A stretch of 64,000 nucleotides of DNA from Actinoalloteichus fjordicus. Lineage in GTDB: Bacteria > Actinomycetota > Actinomycetes > Mycobacteriales > Pseudonocardiaceae. Location of the stretch: positions 62,001 to 126,000 of the forward strand of contig NZ_CP016076.1 of NCBI RefSeq assembly GCF_001941625.1, given 5' to 3'. Every line of letters begins with the position of its first letter. The first letter of the stretch is position 1. Positions 44,974 through 53,258 of this stretch are shown here, piece by piece. Below the pieces are notes generated by a model. That model worked only from the letters and a program-made list of their open reading frames with translations, did no database searches and was not told where the DNA came from. Both the position numbers and the translations under genes were made by a program.

Positions 44974-45783
44974 TCAGCGCCGAGGTTCGACCGTGGACAA
45001 CAGCGCGTCGACCTGGCTCGCGAGCATCGCGCGGTCCGACGGAGCGATCGTGAACCAATGTCCACCGTCGTGGGACGGCTTGTGCTGCATGAGATAGCGA
45101 CCCTCGGCGGTGTCCAGGAAGTCCACCCGATACGCGCCGTCGATAGTGCGTCCCGTCAGTCGATCGAAGCTGGTCGCGCTGATCTGGCCCGCCCGCAGGC
45201 GTTGCGCGGTGAGCGTCCGCGCGACGACGTCGGCCTGCCCTGGTCGAAGTCCGGTGGCGGTCATCGCCGATCGCAACGCGGCCGTCGACCGACCACCCGC
45301 CTCGGCCGCCCGCAGGACGTCGTCGGACGGCAGACTCACCGACACCCCACGACCTGCGGGAACCTGCGGAAGCACTTCGACGACGGCGCGGCCCAACGAC
45401 GTCGACCAGATCCGCTCGATGGTCAACGGTCGCTCGGCCTCCGTGCTGCCCGCAGGCTCCGTCTGCGTCGCCAACACCGCGAACTCGCCGTTCGCCGCCG
45501 AGACCGCGTTGGCCCCGGTCGTCCGGTCGATCATGTAGGCGCCGTACACCGCGCGCATCGGTCGGGACAACGTGGCGAAGGCATCCGCGAGAAACGAGAC
45601 CGGCTCGCCGCGCTCCAGCAGACCGAGCGAATCCAACTCGGCCCATGCCCTGCGATGCAGGTGGCGGCGTTCCTCCGCCGACTCGCCGAAGCCGACGGTG
45701 TAGAACAGCGGCGGAAGTCGCGTCGTCAACCGGGTTCGCACGGCGTCGACGGCGAGCGCGGTCAGTGTGAATCGTTCAGTCAC
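44974..45783 (-). CDS. EspG family type VII secretion chaperone (complete locus)
   Basis: The 269-residue EspG-like protein opens with TERFTLTALAVDAVRTRLTT, almost the same as its paralogue 0.7 kb downstream, and ends with FTIAPSDRAMLASQVDALLS. It starts with GTG three bases after the stop of the PPE-like gene, so translation is coupled. By family knowledge it should keep the PPE-like protein soluble and hand it to the ESX apparatus. No ESX core gene (EccB-E, MycP) lies in the window. Confidence 0.9.
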   Translation of the reverse strand: MTERFTLTALAVDAVRTRLTTRLPPLFYTVGFGESAEERRHLHRRAWAELDSLGLLERGEPVSFLADAFATLSRPMRAVYGAYMIDRTTGANAVSAANGEFAVLATQTEPAGSTEAERPLTIERIWSTSLGRAVVEVLPQVPAGRGVSVSLPSDDVLRAAEAGGRSTAALRSAMTATGLRPGQADVVARTLTAQRLRAGQISATSFDRLTGRTIDGAYRVDFLDTAEGRYLMQHKPSHDGGHWFTIAPSDRAMLASQVDALLSTVEPRR

Positions 45784-45786
45784 TTC

Positions 45787-47103
45787 TCATCTGTCCCTGG
45801 GTGGTGCCTCGTCGCCGAATACAGGCGGTGCGACCTTGGTGCCGTCGGTGAAGATGTCGTCCATCTCGATGAGGTAGTCGGCGCGCTTGTGTTCCTTGTC
45901 CTCATCGCCTTCGCTGTTGCGCCCGCCTGCGCCACCGCCGCCTGCCACCCCGCCGCCGGGCATACCGCCTGCGCCACCGCCGGTAGGCCCGAAGCCACCG
46001 GGCATGCGGCCGCCACCGGTGCCACCGACGCCGGTGGCACCCCCCGGCCCGAAGCCGTTGCCACCGGGTCCGCCGCTGCCTGGCCCGAATCCGCTGCCGC
46101 CGGGTCCGAATCCACCGGGAGCACGTCCGCCGGCGGGGCCCCCGAATCCACCGTGCCGTCCACCGACGGGGCCACGCCCGCCGATGCCGCCAGGCCCGTT
46201 CCCGCCGATGTTGCCGCTTGGCCGGCCGATGCCGCCAAGCGGCGGGAGAAGACCGCCGCCAGGTGGTCCGCTGGGACCGGGGGCGCCGATGACCGGTGGT
46301 GGGATCGGTTGTCCAGGTGTAGGCGGCTGCGGGACGGGGTAATGGAAGTCTGGCCCGACCGGGGGAGGCCCGGTCGGCGGCCGATACTCCGGCGTACTGC
46401 CGTTCCCGCCGCCGGATCCACCGTCAGAACCGCCACCGGGAATGTTGGATCCGCCCCTGCCACCGGTGTCGGTACCGCTGTTGGCATCGGTACCGCCGTT
46501 GGGCAGCGAAGAATCTCCGAACGTGGCAGGCATGCCGTCGTCGGCTCGGCCCAAGTTCGGCTCGGCGATGGTCACGAGCGTGTTCGGAGGGGCTTCAAAT
46601 CCGCGCGAGGATGCCAGGTTGGCGTTCGTGTTGGACTGATAATTCTCCATGATCTCGCGTGCGCGCTGGTTCTCCTGGTCGTACGCATTTCGCTGGTCGG
46701 TATATCCGGTCATCCCGGGCACGACCGTGTCAAGGAAGTCTTTGCTCGGCTCCGGTGAGCCGGTGGGTGTCAAGAATTTGGCCGTTGCCTGGTAATTCGC
46801 TTGAAGTGCCGTTGCGCTCGCGATCTGACGGGCTTGGCTGTCGGCTTCAAGTGCATAGACTGCTAGTGGCGAGACGGCCCCACGCGATTTTTCCCCAGCG
46901 ACACCTTGGTGAACCTCGTTGGAAGTCGAAAGCGACGACTCGATGTATTGTCCAAGTTCCAGGAATCGGTCTGCTATTCCTTTCCAGGAGACTTCCATGT
47001 CTTCCGGGCTCGCACCTGCCGGATCGGAGTTCAGGGCTGCTGAAATTGCCTGGGCGTTCGTGTGGTCCCACGTTCGGTCGCTCGGGTTGGCTTGGTATGC
47101 CAT
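45787..47103 (-). CDS. PPE/WXG100-like type VII secretion substrate with a Gly/Pro-rich repeat region
   Basis: This 438-residue protein has a helical N-terminal domain (1-~190) with a WXG-type turn at Trp40-Gly42 (MEVSWKGIADRF) and long helices, then a Gly/Pro-rich low-complexity region (~215-400; GPGGNGFGPGGATG-like). A conserved C-terminal tail (DYLIEMDDIFTDG...APP) ends it. The gene order lipoprotein, PPE-like protein, EspG is the usual actinobacterial ESX accessory set. It is presumably secreted or surface-exposed through type VII secretion with EspG as chaperone. The repeat region may vary between strains. Confidence 0.85.
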   Translation of the reverse strand: MAYQANPSDRTWDHTNAQAISAALNSDPAGASPEDMEVSWKGIADRFLELGQYIESSLSTSNEVHQGVAGEKSRGAVSPLAVYALEADSQARQIASATALQANYQATAKFLTPTGSPEPSKDFLDTVVPGMTGYTDQRNAYDQENQRAREIMENYQSNTNANLASSRGFEAPPNTLVTIAEPNLGRADDGMPATFGDSSLPNGGTDANSGTDTGGRGGSNIPGGGSDGGSGGGNGSTPEYRPPTGPPPVGPDFHYPVPQPPTPGQPIPPPVIGAPGPSGPPGGGLLPPLGGIGRPSGNIGGNGPGGIGGRGPVGGRHGGFGGPAGGRAPGGFGPGGSGFGPGSGGPGGNGFGPGGATGVGGTGGGRMPGGFGPTGGGAGGMPGGGVAGGGGAGGRNSEGDEDKEHKRADYLIEMDDIFTDGTKVAPPVFGDEAPPRDR

Positions 47104-47121
47104 TTGACTCCCCCCTTCTGG

Positions 47122-47739
47122 CTACTGCCCCAGGTTCTCGACCGCTGCTTCGGCTACTTCGGACGCCCATTCACATGCATCAAGGTCGTCCATTCCTCCA
47201 CGGTCTGCGCTGACGACCAGAAGCTGATCGTCGGAGAGTCCCAGTAGAATCTCGCAGCTCAACTCGGTTGCGACGATCTTCGTTCTGATAGCCGGATGCT
47301 CGGCAATTTCTACCGGCTCGAATACCTGATACTGGTCTTCCTGTGCATAAATAGCTGACAGGGTGGTTCCTTCTTCTTCGGGGAACAGGGATACGGTTTG
47401 TCGCGTCTCGGTATTAGTCCACCGGCATAGCGTGGTCCCGAGTTCTGTTGTGTCTTCCACTCCTTCGGCGGCAAATCCGAGTTCGGTGGCCTGATCTGCG
47501 GTGAGTAGATCGCATGGAAGGGTGTCATCGATGTTCTTGGGGTTTGCAACTCGGGGCACCAGCGGGTCGAATTTTGTTGCCTCTGCAGTCTCGCTGGCGC
47601 GTTCCCCTGCTGTCTCTGATGTTCCAAGTGGGCTCGGCCGTGCATCTCCTTCGCTTTCCTGTCCGCACCCTGCGAGCGTGAAGATGGCCCCGGCTGCCAA
47701 TGCGAGGTAGATCGCACTCCGGTTTTCAATTGTCCTCAT
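47122..47739 (-). CDS. DUF3558 family lipoprotein
   Basis: The 205-residue protein has a lipoprotein signal with lipobox LAGC (Cys25). A Ser/Thr/Glu-rich linker and a DUF3558 domain follow (LPCDLLTADQATELGFA, LCRWTNTETRQTVSLF, DACEWASEVAEAAVENL). Its three paired-type cysteines are typical. It is anchored outside the membrane. It lies 18 bp upstream of the PPE-like gene and 12 bp after the helical protein, so it belongs to the ESX accessory operon. The base composition of this stretch (47.1-48.1 kb) is visibly less GC-rich than its surroundings. Confidence 0.85.
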   Translation of the reverse strand: MRTIENRSAIYLALAAGAIFTLAGCGQESEGDARPSPLGTSETAGERASETAEATKFDPLVPRVANPKNIDDTLPCDLLTADQATELGFAAEGVEDTTELGTTLCRWTNTETRQTVSLFPEEEGTTLSAIYAQEDQYQVFEPVEIAEHPAIRTKIVATELSCEILLGLSDDQLLVVSADRGGMDDLDACEWASEVAEAAVENLGQ

Positions 47740-47751
47740 GGCGAGTATCCT

Positions 47752-48115
47752 TCAGATCGCGAGGTTTGGCCCGGCGACGGTAGGCCTGTCGGCGATCTCT
47801 ATGGCGTCTGCCGAAATTGCATTCAGTTCTTCGGCGCTATGATAGTTGAGCAGTGCCTTCTCCAGTGCTTCGATCTGTTGTTCGATCGCCTCCCGGTATG
47901 CAGTCGCGGCCTGGAAGAGTGACCCGGTGTTGGTGTCAACAGTCATCTTGCGCATCTCGTCGGTGGCATGGCTGCTGACTCCATCGGACCCACGGAAGCT
48001 GATTCGGGACAGCTGGCTTGCACTAGTGAGGATTTCTGTGACCTTCAGCGACGCCTCGCGAAGATTCGCCAGAATCTGTGGGGCGTTCAAGGTCGATCTG
48101 GTAGCCGTCGGACAT
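47752..48115 (-). CDS. ESX-associated small helical protein, apparent +1 frameshift
   Basis: ATG at 48115 follows AGGACAGGACACGC and gives MSDGYQIDLERP, the expected start of this small ESX-accessory family. In that frame translation stops after 30 codons. Skipping one base, most simply in the C4 tract at 48080-48083, joins it to a frame open down to 47752. That frame is helical (ILANLREASLKVTEIL, TGSLFQAATAYREAIEQQIE) and would give 120 residues in all. Either the strain carries a frameshift mutation, the sequence has an error, or translation slips here. It is the first gene of the operon leading to DUF3558, PPE-like and EspG. Confidence 0.7.
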
Positions 48116-48175
48116 GCGTGTCCTGTCCTCCCCGTTGCGTGCTCGTAGGCGGGCCGTCCCCACGGTCCCGTCCAC

Positions 48176-48261
48176 GATCTTCGTCTCGAAGCTAGCAGTC
48201 GCTCAGTAGTGCGTCTGCCACACTCCGAAGTCAACCCGCAAGATCACACATTCAGCGCAGT
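48176..48261 (-). promoter_or_regulatory. conserved upstream element of the complete EspG locus
   Basis: This is the second copy of the two-block element. The long block is 48219-48261 and includes TTGACT on the coding strand, a good -35. The short block, with the dyad CTTCG-TCT-CGAAG, is 48176-48194. It lies about 104 bp upstream of the first gene. Conservation with the other locus suggests a shared regulator. Confidence 0.78.
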
Positions 48262-48410
48262 CCGCGCGTCCGAACGGTCGGCTAGGCGTGCCGAGGGCAC
48301 CTAGCGGGGATGCCCGGTGACCGGAAACAGGGCGGGCCGCCTGCCGTCGTCAGGCGCTACCGGCATGATCACCCTGACCAGCCAGGGCCGACCAGGAGAG
48401 GCGAGTCGCG

Positions 48411-49886
48411 ATGGCCGATGCCGACGAGTCCACCGGGCACGGCGACGCGGGAGGGTTCCGACTCGACCCGGCGCAGGACGCGGCGGCCGAGCCCGTGCCA
48501 GGGGGGCGGGAGCTGTTGACCGGCGGTCCGGGAACGGGCAAGACGCTTGTCGCTCTGCACCGGATTCACCGGTCTTGGCGGGGTGATCGAGCGGGCAGGC
48601 TGTTGTTGACGACCGACACGTCGGCCGGAGCAACGCGACTCGCCGACGGGCTGGTCCGGCTCGCGGGCCGGGAGATCCTGGACCGGGTCGACGTACTCGA
48701 TGTCGACACGGTCGCTCGACGAACCTGCGTCGGCATCACCGGCCGAGCCGTCCGAATCGAACGGGACGAGCCCACCCGGTGGGCGCACGTGCTGCAACGG
48801 GCTGCGGAGCTGGACGACGCCGAACGCAGGCGGTACACCCCGGACTTCCTGGCGGCCGAGTACCGGCTGGTGATCGTCGGGCGCGACCTGCGACGGCTGG
48901 ACGATTACCTGACCGCCTCGCGAGCCGATCGGGGCGTGGTCCTCGACGGACCGGCGCGAACCCAGGTCTGGCGACTGGCGACGGCGTTCGAGGAACTGCT
49001 CGCCGGGCGGGGTGTGGCGAGCCGGGATCGGACGGCTGCTCGCGCCGCCGAGTTCGCCGAGGCGGCGCACGGCCCGGCGGCTCCGAGGGTGGGCGGCTAT
49101 CGACACATCGTCGCCGACCTGGCACAGGAGTTCTCTCCCGCGCAGTGTCGGCTGCTGCGTGCCCTGGTCGCTGACGAGACGGGAAGTCTGCTGCTGTGTG
49201 TGGACGATCGGCAGCGGATTCACGCGCCGGGCGATGCGGCAGGTGCGTTCGCGGCTTCCGGGCGGCTGCTGCGCCTGAGCACCGGTCATCGGAATACCCG
49301 AGAGATCATCGAGTTCGCCACCTCGGTGCTCGATCCGGACGACGCATCGCCGAGCACCGGCGAGGTGACTCGAACCGACCAGACCGGCCCCGAACCGATC
49401 CTGTGGGCGTTCGACTCGACCACGGAGGAACGTGATGCCGTGGTCCGAGTCGTGCGGCGGTGGCGTACGGAGGTGCTCGCCGACCAGCCGCCGTGCGCGG
49501 TGCTGACTCCGTCGACGCGACTGCGGGACCAGGTGGATCGGCGGTTGCGTGCCGCGCGGGTGGGCACCGTCGTCCTCGGCTCCGATGAGGACATCGAGGA
49601 GAATCGGGCGGTCAGGGTCGGCGTCCTGACCTCGGCGGCAGGCCGAGAGTTCTCGCGTGTCGCGCTCTCCGGCATCGGGGCGGAGTCCGTGCCGCCTGCC
49701 GAACTCCTCGACCACATCGATCCGGGAGACCGTCCCGAGTTGCTGCGTCGATGGCGAGCTCTGCTCTATACGGCCTGCACGCGGGCGCGGGACCGCCTGC
49801 TCGTCACGTGGACGGGGGAGCCGTCCGCTTTGCTTCCGCAGCCGGCCGCGCCGGAGACCCGGTCCTCACCGTCGGAGCAAGACTGA
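48411..49886 (+). CDS. divergent UvrD/Rep-like ATPase (superfamily 1 helicase-like)
   Basis: The 491-residue protein has Walker A GGPGTGKT (38-45), a motif-III-like LLLCVDDRQRIHAPG, GHRN (motif IV region), VGVLTSAAGREFSRVAL (motif V region) and LLYTACTRARDRLLV (motif VI). Motif II reads ADLAQEFS instead of DEAQD, so the usual Asp-Glu pair is disturbed. It is shorter than full UvrD (about 700) and lacks much of the 1B/2B insertions. It may be a weak or non-processive ATPase. It is transcribed alone, convergent to the ferritin gene. Confidence 0.75.
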   Translation: MADADESTGHGDAGGFRLDPAQDAAAEPVPGGRELLTGGPGTGKTLVALHRIHRSWRGDRAGRLLLTTDTSAGATRLADGLVRLAGREILDRVDVLDVDTVARRTCVGITGRAVRIERDEPTRWAHVLQRAAELDDAERRRYTPDFLAAEYRLVIVGRDLRRLDDYLTASRADRGVVLDGPARTQVWRLATAFEELLAGRGVASRDRTAARAAEFAEAAHGPAAPRVGGYRHIVADLAQEFSPAQCRLLRALVADETGSLLLCVDDRQRIHAPGDAAGAFAASGRLLRLSTGHRNTREIIEFATSVLDPDDASPSTGEVTRTDQTGPEPILWAFDSTTEERDAVVRVVRRWRTEVLADQPPCAVLTPSTRLRDQVDRRLRAARVGTVVLGSDEDIEENRAVRVGVLTSAAGREFSRVALSGIGAESVPPAELLDHIDPGDRPELLRRWRALLYTACTRARDRLLVTWTGEPSALLPQPAAPETRSSPSEQD

Positions 49887-50225
49887 CCACTCTGTCGTAG
49901 CGGGTGGGCAGCGGCGGCAGCCGGTCCGGCGACAGTGCGTCCACCAGTCCGGAGATGGTCGGTGCCCCGGCGTTCGCAGCGTGCGTCGTCTCGGGTGACC
50001 GGGTTGCCTGCGTCGGGATGAGGCCTTCGGCCCGAGCCGCCGTCGACCCGGTCGCGTCGGGCGCCCACAGACGGTCTGTCGTCCGGCCGCACGGTCCGAT
50101 GGCGGACGTCTGTGCCGAGGAGGACTCGGCTGCGTAGGTCTCGCCAGGCGCCCGCACTCCCGCAGGGGGTGAGCTGCCGGGCGCGGGCGACGGCGAGTGC
50201 TCGGGCTGCGAAGCCCGGTTCCCGA
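49887..50225. other. convergent spacer, no feature
   Basis: 339 bp between the convergent helicase-like and ferritin genes. No supported gene or terminator hairpin was seen. Confidence 0.45.
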
Positions 50226-50786
50226 TCAGAGCGCCCCGCCCGCAGCCTGGGGTGCGGTCGGGTCCGCGCCTGCGTCGCCGACGGTCTCGCGAGCCAGGAA
50301 GTTCTCCACGTCGAAGAGGTTGCCGTTCGAGCGTTCCACGACGTTGAGGAGCGTGGACATCTGCGAGACCTCTTCCACCTGCTCCTTGAGGAACCACTGC
50401 ATGAACTGCTCGCCGAGGTAGTCGTCCTCCGACCTCGCGGCCTTGGCGAGCGCCACGATCTCTTCGGTGACCGCACGCTCCTGTTCGAGCGCCAACGCGA
50501 TCAGTTCCCGGACCTCGCCGAACGAGTTTCGGACTGGTCCGACGTCGGGGATGGTCACCTCGATGTCGTTGTCGAGCAGATAACGGACGATCATCAAGGC
50601 GTGGTTCCGCTCCTCCAGCGCCTGCTGGTAGAAGTGCCGCGCGAGCTGCGGAAGGTCGCGGGCGTCGAACCACACGGCCACCGCGATGTACTGCTGCGAG
50701 GCGGTGAACTCGTTGCGCACCTGATCTTGTAGCAGGGTATGGAAGTCGGTTGCCTTTCGCTGAATCTGCTTCGCCGTGATAGCCAT
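50226..50786 (-). CDS. ftn: ferritin
   Basis: The 186-residue ferritin has the di-iron ferroxidase motifs: Glu in VRNEFTASQQYIAVAVW, EERNH in QQALEERNHALMIV, and the third- and fourth-helix residues in QERAVTEEIVALA and FMQWFLKEQVEEV. It assembles a 24-mer shell storing ferric iron in the cytoplasm. No heme-binding Met of bacterioferritin is evident. Candidate iron boxes lie 75-110 bp upstream, in keeping with activation by an IdeR/DtxR regulator when iron is plentiful. Confidence 0.95.
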   Translation of the reverse strand: MAITAKQIQRKATDFHTLLQDQVRNEFTASQQYIAVAVWFDARDLPQLARHFYQQALEERNHALMIVRYLLDNDIEVTIPDVGPVRNSFGEVRELIALALEQERAVTEEIVALAKAARSEDDYLGEQFMQWFLKEQVEEVSQMSTLLNVVERSNGNLFDVENFLARETVGDAGADPTAPQAAGGAL

Positions 50787-50861
50787 GATTCAAGGATAAA
50801 CCTTCTTTGTCACTCGGGCGACCGCATGAGAAGCAGCTCACGACTCCACTGATTGCCGAGG

Positions 50862-50895
50862 AAAGGCTAGCCGAAGTTAGCCCTGCCTGACCTTA
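50862..50895. promoter_or_regulatory. tandem candidate IdeR/DtxR iron boxes upstream of ferritin
   Basis: Two overlapping 19-mers resemble the consensus TWAGGTWAGSCTWACCTWA: 50862-50880 (13/19 matches by eye) and 50877-50895 (14/19, with the strong half GCCTGACCTTA). A separate perfect inverted repeat CCTGACC/GGTCAGG lies at 50886-50909. Mycobacterial bfrB also has tandem IdeR sites far upstream that activate it. Confidence 0.55.
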
Positions 50896-50962
50896 CCTGG
50901 CAGGTCAGGGGTGGTTGGAAGCAGTTAGCCCTATTGTCTCAGCTATTCGAAAAGGCGCGAGA

Positions 50963-52192
50963 TCAGCTGATCTGATCCCGCGACAACGGGCAGGACATGC
51001 AGCGCGGTCCGCCGCGACCGCTGCCCAGTTCGTATCCGGAAATGGGGAGCACCTCGATTCCGTTCTCCTCGAGTCGGGTATTCGTCTCCACGTTGCGTTC
51101 ATAGGCGACCACGACGCCCGGTGCCAACGCGAGGGTGTTGTTCCCGTCGTCCCACTGCTCGCGTTCGGCGGTGACCGGGTCCAGTCCGGTGTCGATCACC
51201 CGGAGTCGCTCGATGCCCATCGCCTCGGCTGCGGCGGCGAGGAACGGTACGGGACCCGCCACCGCAAGGCCGCCCTCCTCGGTCGGGCGCAGCGGATAGG
51301 CCGACAGGGTGTCCTGGATGGCGGGGTACATCACCACCGCGTCCACGTCGACCATCGTGCACACCGTGTCCAGGTGCATCGAGGCCCGTCGCTGTTCGAT
51401 GGGCACCGCCAGGACCGTGTGCGCCAGGCCGTCGGCGAAGACGGATCTCGCGAACGACTCGGCCCCGGCAGGCGTGGTGCGCTCGCCGACGCCGATGGCG
51501 AGCACACCGGGAGCGAGCAGTAGCACGTCGCCGCCTTCCACCGGCGCGGAGTGTGCGCCGTAGGCGCGGCCCGCCGAGGCGAACCGGGGGTGATAGGCGT
51601 AGATCACATCGGTGATCGAGGTCTCGCGCCGCCGAGCAGGCATGGTCAACGAGGTGATCGCCACCCGGTCGGCGACCCATACCGAGGAATCTCGGGTGAA
51701 CAGCAGGTTGGGCAGCGGCGTGACGGCGAAATCATGCGGATGCCGCATCCGGCGCACCAGCGAGGCGCCCTCGGAGGCGGGGAGTTCCTCAAAGGTCATG
51801 CCACTCGTCAGGACGTCCACCAATGCGTCGGCGGGCAGCGACGTCAGGTGGGAGCGAAGCGCGTCGGCCAGTTCCAGGCCGAGCCGGTGCTCTTCGACTG
51901 CTGCGTGAATCCCTGCCGTGCGTGCACGTTCGTCGACCATGGTGTCGGTGAGCAGCTCGGTGAGCAGCAGCACCTCGACACCTCGAGACCGCAAGAGATT
52001 CGCGAATGCATCGTGTTCGTCTTGGGCTCGATCCACCCAAGGGATCCCGTCGAACAACAACTGGTCGTTGTTGCGGGGGGTGAGGCGCTTCAGTTCACTG
52101 CCGGGTCGATGCAACAGGACCGAGCGGAGCCTGCCCACCTCGGAATCAACACCGGCCAGCGGGGACAGGGGAGTGGGGACCTGGAGGTTCAC
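50963..52192 (-). CDS. arcA: arginine deiminase
   Basis: The 409-residue protein shows the arginine deiminase set: [44 protein letters not shown] with the catalytic His and Asp, [12 protein letters not shown], and the nucleophile Cys in [13 protein letters not shown] at the C-terminus. It converts arginine to citrulline and ammonia. No arcB, arcC or arcD neighbours were found, so it is not in a classical ADI operon; it may serve nitrogen or acid stress metabolism. GTG at 52192 gives [12 protein letters not shown]; the upstream frame is shadow. Confidence 0.93.
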   Translation of the reverse strand: MNLQVPTPLSPLAGVDSEVGRLRSVLLHRPGSELKRLTPRNNDQLLFDGIPWVDRAQDEHDAFANLLRSRGVEVLLLTELLTDTMVDERARTAGIHAAVEEHRLGLELADALRSHLTSLPADALVDVLTSGMTFEELPASEGASLVRRMRHPHDFAVTPLPNLLFTRDSSVWVADRVAITSLTMPARRRETSITDVIYAYHPRFASAGRAYGAHSAPVEGGDVLLLAPGVLAIGVGERTTPAGAESFARSVFADGLAHTVLAVPIEQRRASMHLDTVCTMVDVDAVVMYPAIQDTLSAYPLRPTEEGGLAVAGPVPFLAAAAEAMGIERLRVIDTGLDPVTAEREQWDDGNNTLALAPGVVVAYERNVETNTRLEENGIEVLPISGYELGSGRGGPRCMSCPLSRDQIS

Positions 52193-52286
52193 GTCGACCA
52201 GCCTAGAAGGAAACGGAGCAAATTGCTGCTCTGACCCGGTCCTCATAGCTACAATCGTTGCTATCAGAACGGAAGGCCATCGATTC

Positions 52287-52901
52287 ATGAAACATTCAGA
52301 CGGTCCGAGGCGCGGTTTATTGCGTCGCTTGATGCCGATGATCGGAGTTGGTTTGTCGGTGGTGGTGCTGGCGGTCGGGCTGTGGGCCTTCCAACCGTGG
52401 CGGCTGTGGACGTCGAGCACTGTCGACGAGGCGCGGCCGACGGTCGGCCCCACCTCGACATCGTCGATGCCGATCGAATCCGAAGAACCGATGGCGGGGT
52501 CGTCCGCAGACCCGGTCGAGCCCGAGCCGGAGACCGCCGGACCCGCCACCCCCACGGAGCCGATCGTGCTGGCGACCGGGGAGTTCGTCTCCCAAGAGCA
52601 CGAGACGAGCGGCACGGCCGAGGTACTCGAGCTGCCCGACGGTTCCAGGATCGTTCGGCTGACCGGCCTTGCCTCCAGCGACGGCCCGGACTTGCGGGTG
52701 GCGCTGACCGACCAGGAGGCGGGTGGTGACTGGTTCAAGTACCGCGACAACAGGTATCACGAGCTCGGCGTGCTCAAAGGGACACACGGCAATCAGAACT
52801 ATCCACTGCCCGGTGATCTGGACATCGCCGGGCTGCGTAGCGTGGTGATCTGGTGCGAGCGGTTTTCCGTTGCGTTCGGCTCTGCGGCGGTGGACCTCTG
52901 A
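52287..52901 (+). CDS. membrane-anchored DM13 domain protein
   Basis: The 204-residue protein has a membrane anchor (about 16-36) and a Pro/Glu/Ser-rich extracellular linker (45-~95). A C-terminal DM13 domain follows, with [28 protein letters not shown] and [15 protein letters not shown], where the conserved Cys sits. DM13 proteins are proposed redox or electron-transfer partners at the cell surface. The ATG follows ACGGAAGG. It diverges from arcA and shares a short intergenic region with it. Confidence 0.85.
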   Translation: MKHSDGPRRGLLRRLMPMIGVGLSVVVLAVGLWAFQPWRLWTSSTVDEARPTVGPTSTSSMPIESEEPMAGSSADPVEPEPETAGPATPTEPIVLATGEFVSQEHETSGTAEVLELPDGSRIVRLTGLASSDGPDLRVALTDQEAGGDWFKYRDNRYHELGVLKGTHGNQNYPLPGDLDIAGLRSVVIWCERFSVAFGSAAVDL

Positions 52902-52996
52902 ACCTCGCCGCCGAGGCAGCGCGACGTCGGATCAGATGCGCCGAAGCCCGACGATTGGCGGTGCTCGTCGTGGGCTAATCCGAGGCGGTGCTACTG

Positions 52997-53215
52997 GTGA
53001 CAGACATCGACGACCTGGCCTTGGCTGCGGCACGGCGTCGGCTGGGAACCACCGCAGTCGACGAGACGGTGAATGCGGCGCTCCGACTGGCAGGCGGGTT
53101 GCCCAGGCCCGATGAGACCCAAGCCGTCGTCGGTGACGTCGGCTCCGAGGCGGGTCGCTCGCCAGGGCGACTCGCCGAGGACGTTCTCGATCCTCGGGCA
53201 GGCACCGGTCCCTGA
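52997..53215 (+). CDS. orphan VapB-family antitoxin
   Basis: The 72-residue protein has the VapB ribbon-helix-helix pattern TDIDDLALAAARRRLGTTAV followed by DETVNAALRLAG. After about residue 38 the sequence loses family similarity. No PIN-domain VapC follows; the next gene is on the opposite strand. It could be a decayed toxin-antitoxin pair that lost its toxin, or an antitoxin acting in trans. The start may be GTG 52997 or GTG 52988. Confidence 0.6.
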   Translation: MTDIDDLALAAARRRLGTTAVDETVNAALRLAGGLPRPDETQAVVGDVGSEAGRSPGRLAEDVLDPRAGTGP

Positions 53216-53258
53216 CTCAGTGGTTCGACGCAGGCCTCGGCCCGATGCCGGGGCCGAG

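Noticed and set aside
45887..46342. Repetitive block suggestive of a CRISPR or satellite array
   Set aside because: It encodes the Gly/Pro-rich region of the PPE-like protein; units are irregular and there are no spacers.
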